Positions 52,710 to 62,147 of a DNA stretch of 64,000 nucleotides are shown piece by piece. The position numbers and the translations under genes are program-made. The DNA lies in NCBI GenBank assembly GCA_044223665.1, contig JBGALT010000017.1, forward strand, positions 1-64,000, given 5' to 3'. Numbering within the stretch: the first letter of the stretch is position 1; each line of letters opens with the position of its first letter. The DNA is from JBBSAT01 sp044223665. GTDB taxonomy: Bacteria > Myxococcota_A > Polyangia > Polyangiales > Sandaracinaceae. The notes below the pieces were generated by a model. That model was not told where the DNA came from. It did not search any database and worked only from the letters and a program-made list of their open reading frames with translations.

Positions 52710-53465
52710 ATGGGGCCCACGGCTGCTCGCATCGCTCGACGTCGACCGGATCATCTTGCCCGTGCGCGCGCCCTGGCCATCACCGCCGCGTGCCTCGTCT
52801 CGGCCGTCGCCTCCACGGCGCTCGCCGGGGACGTCCGGGGAACGCTCACGATTCCGACGGAGCTCCCGTCGATGACGCCCGCGCCGACCGACGAGGCGCA
52901 GGCACGGCTGCGCTACTGGGAAGAGTGGAACGGCTTCCTGGATCCCCGCCCCACGCGCGTCGATCCGTCCCGCGAGATCGCGGTGGTGCTCACGGGCGAA
53001 GGAGCGCTTTCCGAGGCCGACCAGCCGCCCTACCGGATCCACAACGGATCGCTCCAGCCGGCCACGGTCGTCGTCCGGGTCGGCTCCGGCTTCCAGATCC
53101 GGAACGAGGACGGCTGCTCGTACGAGATCTACGCCGAGGGCCTCGAGGAGATCGGCCCGGTGCAGACGGCCCCCGGCAACGCGCGCCCGCTCACGGTCTC
53201 GGCGGCCGGCCACTGGCCCCTGGCCGACCGGAACTACCCGCACGTCCGCGGGCACCTCCACGCGATCCCCGACCTCGTCGCCCGCGCGCAGGTCGATGCG
53301 CAGGGCGGCTACACCTTCCACGCCGTCGCGCCGGGCAGCTACGTGCTCCACGTCTATCACGGCGATCACGAGGCGAGCTCGCAGCCGGTCACGGTGACCG
53401 ACGGCACGCTCACCGTTCCCGCCATCCAGGTCCAGGCCGCCGCCGCGGCCGCGGCCGCGCACTGA
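52710..53465 (+). CDS. Secreted cupredoxin- or CarboxypepD-like protein
   Basis: A 251-residue exported protein with signal peptide (about 1-39, ending ALAGD). The mature part shows VVVRVGSGFQIRNEDGCSYEIYAEGL, a cupredoxin-like stretch, and the His-rich WPLADRNYPHVRGHLHAIPDLV, then a CarboxypepD-regulatory-like end (GGYTFHAVAPGSYVLHVYHGDHE). An Ala-only tail ends it. The start is fixed by AGGGAG six bases before ATG. It is 13 bases upstream of the sensor-like gene, with AGGAG between, so they form a two-gene unit. Confidence 0.7.
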   Translation: MGPTAARIARRRPDHLARARALAITAACLVSAVASTALAGDVRGTLTIPTELPSMTPAPTDEAQARLRYWEEWNGFLDPRPTRVDPSREIAVVLTGEGALSEADQPPYRIHNGSLQPATVVVRVGSGFQIRNEDGCSYEIYAEGLEEIGPVQTAPGNARPLTVSAAGHWPLADRNYPHVRGHLHAIPDLVARAQVDAQGGYTFHAVAPGSYVLHVYHGDHEASSQPVTVTDGTLTVPAIQVQAAAAAAAAH

Positions 53466-53478
53466 GCCGAGGAGACCG

Positions 53479-55363
53479 ATGCTTCCGCTGACTCGGTTCT
53501 GGTCTCTCATCCTGGTGCTCGGCGCGGTCGCCGGCATCGCCATCGCGATGATCGGCACGCGCATGATCGACGAGCGCACCGACGACGCGACGCGCGGAGC
53601 GCTGGTCCGCGACCGCTTCGAGCTCGAGGCGCTGCTCAAGCTCGATGCGCGCGCCCGCATCGACGCGATCGCCCCGCTCGCCGCGCACAACGACGTGCGG
53701 ACCGCGCTGCGCACCGCCACCGGGCGCGCCGCCGGCACGCAGATCGACGAGACGCTCTCCACGAACCTGCGCACGCGTCTGGGCGAGCTGAACAACCAGC
53801 TCGGCGAGATGTCGGCCGACGTGATCTTCGCCGTGGACCAGAACGGCATCATCGTCACGCAGTTCGGCGGCGGCGCGACGCCTCCGCTCGGCGCGGGCCT
53901 CGGCGCGTTCCCGCTCGTGCGCCGCGCGCTCGACGGCTACGTGCGCGACGACGTCTGGGTCTACAACGGCGAGGTCTATCGCATGGCCGCGCGCCCCGTG
54001 GTCGACGCGGGCCAGTACGTCGGCGCGATCGTCGTCGGCAAGCGCTTCGACGACGTCTTCGCGCAGCGCCTCGTGCGCTTCCTGAGCGGCGCCAGCGTCG
54101 CGTTCTTCCTTCGCGACCAGGTGGTCGCGAGCGCGATGCCCTCGACGGGCGAGCCCGGCATCTCGCGGACCGAGCTAGGCACGCCGCTGGCGACGATCGC
54201 CGACGCGCCCGAGTGGGCGGCCGGCGAGCTCTCGCCGGTCCAGACGGTCCCGACCGGCTTCGCCGTGTTCGCGCCGATCGTCGGTGGCGCCTCGTACGCG
54301 CACGTGGGCTACGCGATCGCGCGGCCTTCGATCCACCTCGAGAGCCCGACGGCGATCGTGGGCCTCGCCTCGGGAGAAGACTGGGCGGCGCTGCCCTGGG
54401 GCATGCTCTCGGCGTTCGCGTTCGTGCTCTTCGTGCTCGCCATGCTGTGGATCTGGCTGGAGCACTCGCGGCCGCTGACGAAGTTCCGCAACGCGGCCGA
54501 GCGGCTCGGCAAGCGCGACCTCGATCGCTTCGTGCCGCCCGAGTTCGGCGGGCAGCTGCGCACCGCAGCCGCGAGCATCAACGAGGCGCTCGACAAGGTG
54601 CAGGACGCCGCCGCCGCGACCGGTGCGCGCCGCAAGGCGGCCGATCTGGATCAGATCCTCGGCAAGGCGCCCGAGACGAGCTCGCCCGCGTTCTTCGGCT
54701 TCGGCGAGGACAAGAGCCGCAGCTCCGGAGGCGACTTCGAGCTGCTGCCGGTCGGCCGCTTCGCCCGCGCCGACGCCGCCGGCGCCGGCCGCGCCGATGC
54801 CGCCGGCCGCCAAGCCCGCGGCGCCTCCCGCGCCGCCGGGGCCGCCCGCCGCGCCCGTCGCCAAGCCGGCCGCACCTCCCGCGGCGCCTCCGGCCGCCAC
54901 GCCCGCCGCGCCTCCGGCGCCACCCGCCAAGCCCCAGGATCCGCTGGGCACCACGATGATCGGCGTCGGCTCGGGCTCGGCGTCGGGGGCTGGAATGCTC
55001 CAAGCGCAGTCGGTCCCGCGGCCCTCGGCTCCGGGCGCCGGCGCGCCGCTCGCCGAGTCTCCGGACGAGGGCGACGAGGACGGGGCCACGATGGTGGCCA
55101 AGGTCCCCGACGAGCTGCTCAAGCGCGCGGGCTCCGAGGCCGCCGAGCAGGAAGCGCACTACCGCGAGGTCTTCGAGCAGTTCGTCGCGACGAAGAAGCA
55201 GTGCAACGAGCCGACGGTGGGCCTCACCTTCGACAAGTTCGTGGTGACGCTGCGCAAGAACCGCGAGCAGATCGTGCAGAAGCACGGCGCCGCCAAGGTC
55301 CGCTTCACGGTGTACGTGAAGGAGGGCAAGGCCGCGCTGAAGGCGACGCCCATCAAGGAATGA
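53479..55363 (+). CDS. Sensor-like membrane protein with MXAN_5187-type C-terminus, frameshifted
   Basis: An about 627-residue membrane protein interrupted by one frame break. The N-terminal membrane segment (about 5-30), an extracytoplasmic sensor domain (about 31-300) and a second membrane segment (WGMLSAFAFVLFVLAMLWIWL, about 305-330) resemble a dCache/HAMP sensor without kinase. A Pro/Ala-rich linker follows. The C-terminus (EAHYREVFEQFVATKKQC ... VRFTVYVKEGKAALK) fits the domain I recall from NCBI product names as MXAN_5187 C-terminal. The frame shifts by +1 in 54752-54770 (run of C and G); removing one base joins the two parts. The stop of the second frame is at 55361-55363. Confidence 0.7.
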
Positions 55364-55378
55364 AGAGAGTCGGTCGCG

Positions 55379-55933
55379 ATGCGAACCGTGGGCTTGGCCT
55401 TCGCTCTGGCGTTCTCTTCGTGCGGAGGTGAGCCCGAGCCGTCGCATCCGCCGGCGGACCCTCCGGGCGACCCCCGAGAGCCGAGCGCGCCCGCCGAGAG
55501 CACGGTGCCGGTGGCCACGACCGCCACGGCCTCGCCGCCGTCCACGCCGAGCGAGCCCCCGCACTGCGTGGTTCGGGGTGAGCCCGGCGTCGACGGCATC
55601 GCCATCTCGGTCGAGAACCACGGCGAGAGCGACGTCTCGCTGCGCACGGCCGTGATCGTCGAGACCCAGGCGCCGGCAGGCGCGTTCGAGCCCGGAGCGA
55701 GTGAGGGATCGCTGGCGCTTCGTCCGGACTGCGAGCACGCGGCCGAGACGTGCGTGACCCTGGCGCCGGGAGGCGAGCTGCGTCCGCCGAGCTGGAACGG
55801 AACCTGGGGCGACATGCAGTGCGACTGCGAGCGCTGCGCGCCGGCCGATCCGGGGACGTATCGCTTCGTGGTCGTCACGTGCGATGGCGAGCACCGCATC
55901 GAGGGCGCCCCGTTCGTCCTGCCCACGCGCTGA
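55379..55933 (+). CDS. Lipoprotein, unknown
   Basis: A 184-residue lipoprotein with signal and lipobox AFSSC (Cys 15), then a Pro/Ala/Ser spacer to about 60. The mature part has several Cys (for example CDCERCAP) and is otherwise beta-like. It starts 15 bases after the sensor-like gene and is probably its third operon partner. No family was recognised. Confidence 0.6.
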   Translation: MRTVGLAFALAFSSCGGEPEPSHPPADPPGDPREPSAPAESTVPVATTATASPPSTPSEPPHCVVRGEPGVDGIAISVENHGESDVSLRTAVIVETQAPAGAFEPGASEGSLALRPDCEHAAETCVTLAPGGELRPPSWNGTWGDMQCDCERCAPADPGTYRFVVVTCDGEHRIEGAPFVLPTR

Positions 55934-55986
55934 TCTCCGCGCTGATCTCCGCGCGGCGCTCGCGTCGTCGGAACGGAAAGGCGTCG

Positions 55987-57014
55987 TCAGTACGGAAAGG
56001 CGAGGTCGGGCCGGAGCCGGAGCCGAAGGGGCGAGGGCGCCGGCGAAGGCGAGGCGGGAAGGCGCACGAGGCCGTAGCAGATGCCGCACTCGGCGGCCGC
56101 GTCCTCGCAGCCGACTCCCTCGAGGCAATCGGCGCAGGCCGCGTCGTGCCCCTGTCGCCCTTCGAGCGTGCGCTGCGCCGCTCGGTCGACGCACGCGCCG
56201 GAGAGCTCGCCTCCACACGCCGCCGCGAGCTCGCACGCCCGGCTCGCGGCACCACCGGCGAACGACGCCGGGGCGAGCCAGCGCCAGGCCGGAATCAGGG
56301 CGATCGCCGCGACCGCGATCAGCGGCGCCGCACGACCCATCGGCGGCGCAGGTGCCCCGGCTCGCTCGGCGGCGATCCACGACGTCGATCCGAGCACGTC
56401 GGCGAGCACGATCCCGAGGACGGCGTACCAGAGCACCGGGAACGCGAACGAGACGCCGATGCATGCGATCTCGAGCACGAGCAGCAGCGCCGCCACGCGA
56501 CGGCGCCGCGCGTACCAGTGCCCGGCGCCGAAGGTGAGCGTGAGCGCGGCGAAGGCCGCCACGCGGCCGAGGCGATCGCTGCGCGGGGGAGCCTCGTCGT
56601 CTCCGGCGGCAGGCGGCGCGTGATCGGCCGCCGGGGGCGACGCCGCGGCGCTCGGCGCGCCCGGCTCGTCCGTGCCCTCGCCGCTCGTCTGCTCCGGCGC
56701 GCGGCGCAGGAGCGCGTGGAGCTCCTTCGCGCGCTCGAGGTCCCGCCGCGGAACGCGCACGACGATCTCGACGTACGTGCCGAGCATCCCGAGCATCGAG
56801 CGATGGGTGAGGCCCGGGGTCGCCACCGCGATGCCGCGTCGCGCAGCAGCTCGGCGAGGGCCCCGGCCTCGACCGGATCACCCAGGCGCGCGAGGATGAC
56901 GGTGTCCTCGCCCGAGGCCGTGGCGGACGGTTCTTCCGGCTCGGTCTCCGGCGGCGTGGGCTCGCTTTGCCGCGAAGCCACGCGATCGCGCGGGTCTCGG
57001 TTCCCCTCGCCCAA
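55987..57014 (-). CDS. DUF2007-like membrane protein, frameshifted near its N-terminus
   Basis: In one frame an N-terminal stretch of about 60 residues ends with VILARLGDPVEAGALAELLRDA; in the next frame the continuation GIAVATPGLTHRS ... YVEIVVRVPRRDLERAKELHALL follows. Together they resemble a DUF2007/signal-transducing-type domain. The break (56836-56850) is one base missing. After it come a Pro/Ala spacer, about four membrane segments (AAFAALTLTFGAGHWY and others) and a Cys-rich tail. The TTG at 57014 is the only start candidate in frame upstream, and it overlaps the kinase 3' end, so it is weak. Confidence 0.55.
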
Positions 57015-58725
57015 CGCCGTCAGTCCCGGGATCGACCACCTCGGACTGCGAGTGGTGCCCGCTCGGCGTGGTCGGAGGCGGCGCGGCGCCGGTCGTCGGG
57101 GGCGGCGCGCTCGTGGTCTCGTGGGGGCGGTGGCCGCCGCCCGACGCGCGGTGCAGCGTGACCGCGAGCGTCTCGTCGCTCATCGACGTCAGGATCGCGC
57201 GCGAGTCGTCGTAGCCGCGCAGGCGGATGGTGATCGCGCGCTCGCCCGTCGTCGGGCGCGGGACGCGCACCGGCGTGTTGCCCACGAACGCCTGGTCGAC
57301 GAGCACTTCGGCGCCGGGCGGCTCGCTCGTGATCTGCACGCTCGCGAGCGTGGGCGCCGCCGTGACGGGCGGCCCCTCGGGCACCGGCGTCGTCGCGACG
57401 CCGCTCGGAGGCGCGATCGCGAGCGTGGGCGGCGGCGCGCCCGAGGTCGGCGGAGGCGCGGAGCCCAGCGTCGGGGGCGGCACGACGGTTCCCGGGATCG
57501 CGAGCGTCGTGGGCGGTGTGAGGCCGAGCGTCGCCGGGGGGACGGCGGCCGTCGCGAGGCCCCCGGCGTACACGTACGCGCCGGCGCCGGCCACGCCCCC
57601 GATCACCAAGAGCAGCACGAAGGCGCCCAGGACGAGCGGCAAGCGAGATCGCGGCGCGGGCTCGGGCGTCGGCACCGACTGACCGAGACGCATCTCCGTG
57701 CGCGACGGAGGCTCGAGCGCGTCGGCCAGGTTGCCGGGCGGCGCGACGCCGCGCCCTCCGATCTGCACCACCCCTCCCGACGAGATGGTGTCGAGGTCGC
57801 CGACCAGCGCGCCCATCGACTGGTAGCGCTCTTCTTGCTTCTTGCTGAGCGCCTTGAGGATCACGTCCTCGATCGCCCCCAGGCCCGCGCCCTTCACCTG
57901 GCTCGGCGGGAGCGGCTGCTCGAACATGTGCTTGCTGAGGATGCCCATGAAGGTGTCGCCGTCGAAGGGCACCTTGCCGGTGAACATCTCGTACATGATC
58001 ACGCCGAGCGCGTAGATGTCGGTGCGCTGATCGACCGACTGCCCGGCCGCCTGCTCGGGCGACATGTAGTGAGGCGTGCCGAAGATCATGCCGGTGCGCG
58101 TGAGCTTGCTGTTCGCACCACCGACCTTCGCGATGCCGAAGTCGAGCACCTTCACGAAGTGATCGTCCTGGCCCTGCTTCACGAGGTAGATGTTGTCGGG
58201 CTTCAGGTCGCGGTGGACGATGCCCCGCGCGTGCGCCGCCTCGAGCGCGCTCGCGATCTGGCGCACCACGTGGATCGCGGTGGCCATCGGGATCGAGCCG
58301 CCGCGCGCGATGAGCTTCGAGAGCGACTCGCCGTCGAGGTACTCCATGACGAAGTACACCGAGCCGTCGGGCAGGCGGCCGAAGTCCGAGATGTCGATGA
58401 TGTTCGGGTCACCGATCGACGTCGCGCTCTGGGCTTCCTGCATGAAGCGCTGCACGACGTCGGCGTCCTTGGCCATCTCGCCGCGCAGGACCTTCAGCGC
58501 CATGCGCTTGCCCAGGACGGCGTGCGAGATGAGGTAGACGATGCCCATCCCGCCTTCGCCGATCGACTTCTCGACGCGGTAGCGGCCGTCGATCACCCGA
58601 CCGAGCAGCGGATCGACCGGCGGCGCCACGTCCCCGTCCTGGACCTCCGTCGTCGGCGTGCCGTCGTTCGGGCAGAACGCGACGGGCTCCGTGAAGCGGG
58701 TCCCGCAGGTGCCGCAGATCTTCAT
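56878..58725 (-). CDS. Ser/Thr protein kinase with zinc ribbon and PEGA domain
   Basis: A transmembrane protein kinase. An N-terminal Cys4 zinc ribbon (CGTCGTRF ... FCPNDG, residues 4-21) precedes a kinase domain at about 49-310 with GEGGMGIVY, HRDLKPDN, LDFGIA and GTPHYMSPEQ. A membrane segment follows (about 370-390, LVLGAFVLLLVIGGVAGAG), then a Pro/Thr-rich linker and a PEGA domain (VQITSEPPGAEVLVDQAFVG, about 465-515). The final 50 residues of the open frame are Arg-rich and overlap the next gene; a TGA at 57020-57022 in another frame would end it near VVDPG if one base is missing. So the true end is probably near 57020. Confidence 0.88.
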   Translation of the reverse strand: MKICGTCGTRFTEPVAFCPNDGTPTTEVQDGDVAPPVDPLLGRVIDGRYRVEKSIGEGGMGIVYLISHAVLGKRMALKVLRGEMAKDADVVQRFMQEAQSATSIGDPNIIDISDFGRLPDGSVYFVMEYLDGESLSKLIARGGSIPMATAIHVVRQIASALEAAHARGIVHRDLKPDNIYLVKQGQDDHFVKVLDFGIAKVGGANSKLTRTGMIFGTPHYMSPEQAAGQSVDQRTDIYALGVIMYEMFTGKVPFDGDTFMGILSKHMFEQPLPPSQVKGAGLGAIEDVILKALSKKQEERYQSMGALVGDLDTISSGGVVQIGGRGVAPPGNLADALEPPSRTEMRLGQSVPTPEPAPRSRLPLVLGAFVLLLVIGGVAGAGAYVYAGGLATAAVPPATLGLTPPTTLAIPGTVVPPPTLGSAPPPTSGAPPPTLAIAPPSGVATTPVPEGPPVTAAPTLASVQITSEPPGAEVLVDQAFVGNTPVRVPRPTTGERAITIRLRGYDDSRAILTSMSDETLAVTLHRASGGGHRPHETTSAPPPTTGAAPPPTTPSGHHSQSEVVDPGTDGVGRGEPRPARSRGFAAKRAHAAGDRAGRTVRHGLGRGHRHPRAPG

Positions 58726-58811
58726 TCGCGGGGCATCTTAGCCCAAGCGCGCCGCCGGGAGGGAGCGAGGGCGGGCCAAATCTTTTCGCGCCCTCGCGCG
58801 TCGGATTCCGC

Positions 58812-59327
58812 ATGACGAAGATGCGGATCGCGACCCCGTGCGCGGAAGACCTCGATGCCATGCCGCGTACCGCAGACGGAGACGTGCACTGCACCAAGTG
58901 CGACCGGACCGTCGTCGATCTGCGCCGCGCGAGCCGGAAGCGGGCCCTCGCGGTGATCCACGCGCTGCGCTCGGAGGGAGATGGGAAGGTGTGCGTGCGA
59001 GTGCGTGCGCATCGTGATGGCACGCCCGTCTTCGCGCCCGACCCCTCGCCCCTCGCCCGCTTCGCGATGCCGCTGGCGATGGCCGGCGCGGTCGCCGCCT
59101 GCGCGCCGAGCGCCGCGAGCGAGCGCGACACCACGCCCGTCGTCGCCCTGCACGAGACCGAGGGCACGCCGACTCCCTTCGAGAACGGCAACGAGGTCCC
59201 GCCCACGACGACCGTCGCAGTGACTCTGCAGGGGAGCCCCCACCCCGTGCCCCACGTGAGCAACGTGAACGTCGTGGTGCCGCCGGACGTGGTCCCGATG
59301 GCCGGTGGCCTGGCCTTCAGCGACTGA
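58812..59327 (+). CDS. Small protein with a Cys-motif domain
   Basis: A 171-residue protein. The N-terminal domain (PCAEDLDAMPRTADGDVHCTKCDRTVVDL, about 8-37) resembles a small zinc-binding module found in bacterial surface or signalling proteins. A hydrophobic stretch (RFAMPLAMAGAVAACAPS, about 84-100) could be a membrane segment. The Pro/Thr-rich C-terminus looks disordered. It diverges from the kinase, whose start is 86 bases away. Confidence 0.6.
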   Translation: MTKMRIATPCAEDLDAMPRTADGDVHCTKCDRTVVDLRRASRKRALAVIHALRSEGDGKVCVRVRAHRDGTPVFAPDPSPLARFAMPLAMAGAVAACAPSAASERDTTPVVALHETEGTPTPFENGNEVPPTTTVAVTLQGSPHPVPHVSNVNVVVPPDVVPMAGGLAFSD

Positions 59328-59365
59328 TCGGGAACCTACGCGGCCCGTCGTTGTCTGGCCGAGGG

Positions 59366-59911
59366 ATGACCACCCTCGCGGCGCACGAGATCTTGGACCT
59401 CGACCTGGACGCGACCGAGCAGGAGATCCGCTTCGCCTACCGACGCATGGCGCGTCAGGTGCACCCGGACCGGAATCCCGGCGATCTCTTCGCCGCCGCC
59501 CGATTCCGCGAGGTCCGCGCGGCCTTCGAGTCGATGATGCAGGACCGCGCACGGCGCGTGGCCGCCCCGACGGCCCCGGTGCGCGTCGCGTGCGTGCCGG
59601 TCGGTCCACACCTGGTGGGGACCCTCGCGGTCGGCGCGAGCGGTGCGCGGCGACACCGCTGGACACCGCTCACGCTCTGGGCGATCCGGCGCTGCGAGCC
59701 CTGCGAGGGAGAGGGCTCGTTCGTGCTCGAGCGCAGCTTCCCCTTCGGCATCGAGCGCCGGCAGAGCTGCGCCCACTGCGACGGAAACGGCATCGTCGGC
59801 GTCGAGCGGCGTCTGCACGTCCGGTTCACCACGCTGCGGAGCGGCGTCGCGCTGCGACTGCGCGGCAAGGGCATCGCGCCGGGCGGCGACGCGTACGTCC
59901 ACCTCACCTGA
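59366..59911 (+). CDS. J-domain protein with a single zinc site
   Basis: A 181-residue DnaJ-like co-chaperone. The J domain is at about residues 5-60 with the HPD motif in VHPDRNPGD, so it should stimulate an Hsp70 partner. Two CxxCxGxG-type motifs (CEPCEGEG and CAHCDGNG, near 112 and 138) give one zinc site; DnaJ has four motifs and two sites. The C-terminal VALRLRGKGIAPGGDAYVHL resembles the end of DnaJ. A TTG 15 bases upstream also starts the frame, but the ATG at 59366 is better placed. The 211-base gap downstream holds the stem-loop array. Confidence 0.78.
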   Translation: MTTLAAHEILDLDLDATEQEIRFAYRRMARQVHPDRNPGDLFAAARFREVRAAFESMMQDRARRVAAPTAPVRVACVPVGPHLVGTLAVGASGARRHRWTPLTLWAIRRCEPCEGEGSFVLERSFPFGIERRQSCAHCDGNGIVGVERRLHVRFTTLRSGVALRLRGKGIAPGGDAYVHLT

Positions 59912-59944
59912 GCACCTCGGCGCGGGGGGAGCGACTCGAATGAA

Positions 59945-60108
59945 TCGGTGCTCTAAATCACCGATCGCGAATCGTGACGATTCGCGAAGGGAGGACGTCC
60001 CCGTCCTCCCTCGGCCGCCCGAGTGAATCGGTCGGCCTCACCCACCTGTCCGTCGCGACATCCGTCGCGACGCCGTATTCGGCGAGATTCGGGGCGATCC
60101 CGAATCTC
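59945..60108. other. Two runs of abutting stem-loops (unexplained structured element)
   Basis: Run 1: stems 59945-59950/59959-59964 (6 bp, loop 8), 59965-59974/59978-59987 (10 bp, loop 3) and 59988-59997/60002-60011 (10 bp, loop 4), each starting where the last ends. Run 2: 60052-60059/60064-60071 (8 bp, loop 4), 60072-60075/60080-60083 (4 bp, loop 4) and 60084-60093/60099-60108 (10 bp, loop 5). All arms are perfect. A 13-base near-repeat (CGAxTGAATCGGT) precedes run 1 (59937-59949) and lies between the runs (60020-60032). It sits between convergent genes, so a double terminator, REP/BIME-like element or structured RNA are all possible. Confidence 0.7.
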
Positions 60109-60122
60109 GGTCCGCTGCTCAT

Positions 60123-62115
60123 TTAGGGCGTTGGCGACGAGCGCTGCGCGTGCCGCGCCGCCTCTTGCCGCGCCCGCTCGCGCTCGCTCGCGAGCGACTG
60201 GATCTCCTGGCCCATGCGGTTGACCTGGTCCTGGGACGAGGCGAGCTCGCGCGCGTAGCGCAGGCGCAGCTCGCCTTCCGGCCCTCTCCTTCAGCACGCC
60301 GAGCTGGGCCGTGAGCTGCTTCTGCCCCTCGTAGGCGGCCGCCCGGGCGCGCTCGACCGCGGCGATGCGCTGATCGATCTCGGCCGCGCGCGCCCAGAGC
60401 GCGACGATGGGGGCGAGCTCGGCGCAGCTCTGCGGATCGAGCAAGCGGTCGCGCAGCCACCCATCGAGGTTGTTCTGCTGGACCGTCTCGTACTCGATGC
60501 GGCGCAGCTCGGGCCACGTCTCGCGCAGCGAGAGCGCGACGCGCGAGCGCGGCGCGAGACTCGTGCGGAAGCGGTGGTGCGCGCCCGTGGACTCGAAGGG
60601 CTCGGTTCCCTCGAAGACGTGGCCGTGCACGCGCGGAAGCTCGAAGACCACGTCGACCGGCTCCGCGTGATCGCTCTCCGCCGAGAGCTCGATGCGCTCC
60701 TCCCAGCGCACCTCTTCGAGCAGGCCGTGCTTGCCCAGCGAGATGCGCGACACGATGCGATGCTGCGTGCTCTCGCGCTTGCAGCGCACGGCGAGGTCCT
60801 TGGCGAAGGCGAGCTTCACCTCGGCGCCGCGCACGCGGTAGGGGACCATCGCCTCGCCCGCGTAGACGTCGTCGTCGTAGACGACCGCGGCGCCCTCTTC
60901 CAGCACGGCGCCCGTGTCGTTGGCGAACGTGAGGACGAGGTCCGGCGCCGGCGGCGATCCCTGCCGCCAGATGCGCTCCTTCTTCGCGGCGAGCGGCGCC
61001 GTCAAGAGCGGGACCATCGCCGAGCCTCCGCGCTTGATCGAGACCCGCGAGGCCACGCGGTACTCGAAGAGCTCACCGCGCTCGCCCAGCGCCGCCGGCG
61101 CGCCGCCGTCGCCCTCGCCGGACGCGCCTCCGAAGGCGTCGGCCATCGCGCGTCCCTTCGCGCGGGCGGGCGCCGGGGCCGGCATCGACATCGGCGCCGG
61201 AGGCGCCATCCCCGGCATCGACTGCATGAACCCGCCCGCCCCCGGCGGCGGGGCAGGCGGCATCGCTGCCGCGTACGTGGTCGGCGGAGCGGAGAGGGCG
61301 CGCGTCGTCTCTTCGACCTGGACGCGGCGCACGTTCTTCGGGTGGTAGAGGTCGATGACGAAGGAGACCGGCTGGCCCGTCGTGAGCGTGAGCTCGACGT
61401 CGTGGAGATCTTCGTCGGCGGGGTTGTGGACGATGCCCCACGCGATGAGGTGCGTCGTCTCCACGCCGGCCTCGCTCTTCGCGCGCGCGAGCCGATAGGT
61501 CACGCGCCACACGGGCGCCGGCACCACGTATGCGACGCGCAGATCCTCGGCGCTGCCGTCCAGGCCCACTTCCACGATCCGGTTGTCGCCGGCCGTCGCC
61601 GCGCGCGTGCGATCGACCAGGAGCTCGAGATCGGCGCGCGAAGGCGCCTCGAGCAGCGAGACGCCGCGCACCTCGCGGAGCGGATGCAGGCCGAGACGAT
61701 CGCCCGCGGCGCGGAGCACCACGCGGCGATCCCAGCTCTCGGCGGCCCCCGACGGCACGTCCTCCATCCCGATCACTTCGCCCTCGACCTCGCCGCTCGC
61801 GAGCTCGAGCTTCACGCGGCGACCGCGGAAGGCCGAGAGCAGGCCGAGGAGGGCGTGCGTCGGGTCGAGGACGAGCTTGCGGCGGGCGAGAACGACCTCG
61901 GGATCTTCGGGCTTCTCGAACGCGATCGAGGTGACGCGCGCGTCCCCCTTCTCGACCCAGGCCGCGAGGGACTTGAGCACGTCGTTCATCTCGTCCTTGT
62001 CGAACGAGAGCTCGAAGGAGCCGTCCGCCGGGCCGCCGCGCTCGAGATACGCGACGCCGTGCTTGAACATCACCATGCGGCGGACGCGGGGGCGGCGATC
62101 GTCGGTCGTGGGCAT
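60123..62115 (-). CDS. DUF4139-type protein, frameshifted near the C-terminus
   Basis: An about 660-residue protein resembling the DUF4139/mucoidy-inhibitor-like family. The N-terminal part begins MVMFKHGVAYLERGG, and the middle has a Met/Pro/Ala-rich insert (about 275-320). The beta-rich C-terminal domain includes SLGKHGLLEEVRWEERIEL. The last coiled coil is broken: the frame up to LGVLKERA continues one base off as ELRLRYARELASSQDQVNRMG and ends in TAA at 60123-60125. Removing one G around 60285-60295 restores it. The start ATG at 62115 lies 33 bases after the end of the upstream membrane protein gene, so they form an operon. Function of the family is poorly known. Confidence 0.75.
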
Positions 62116-62147
62116 CGAGTTCCTCGGGGCGCGAGAAGGAGCGCGGG

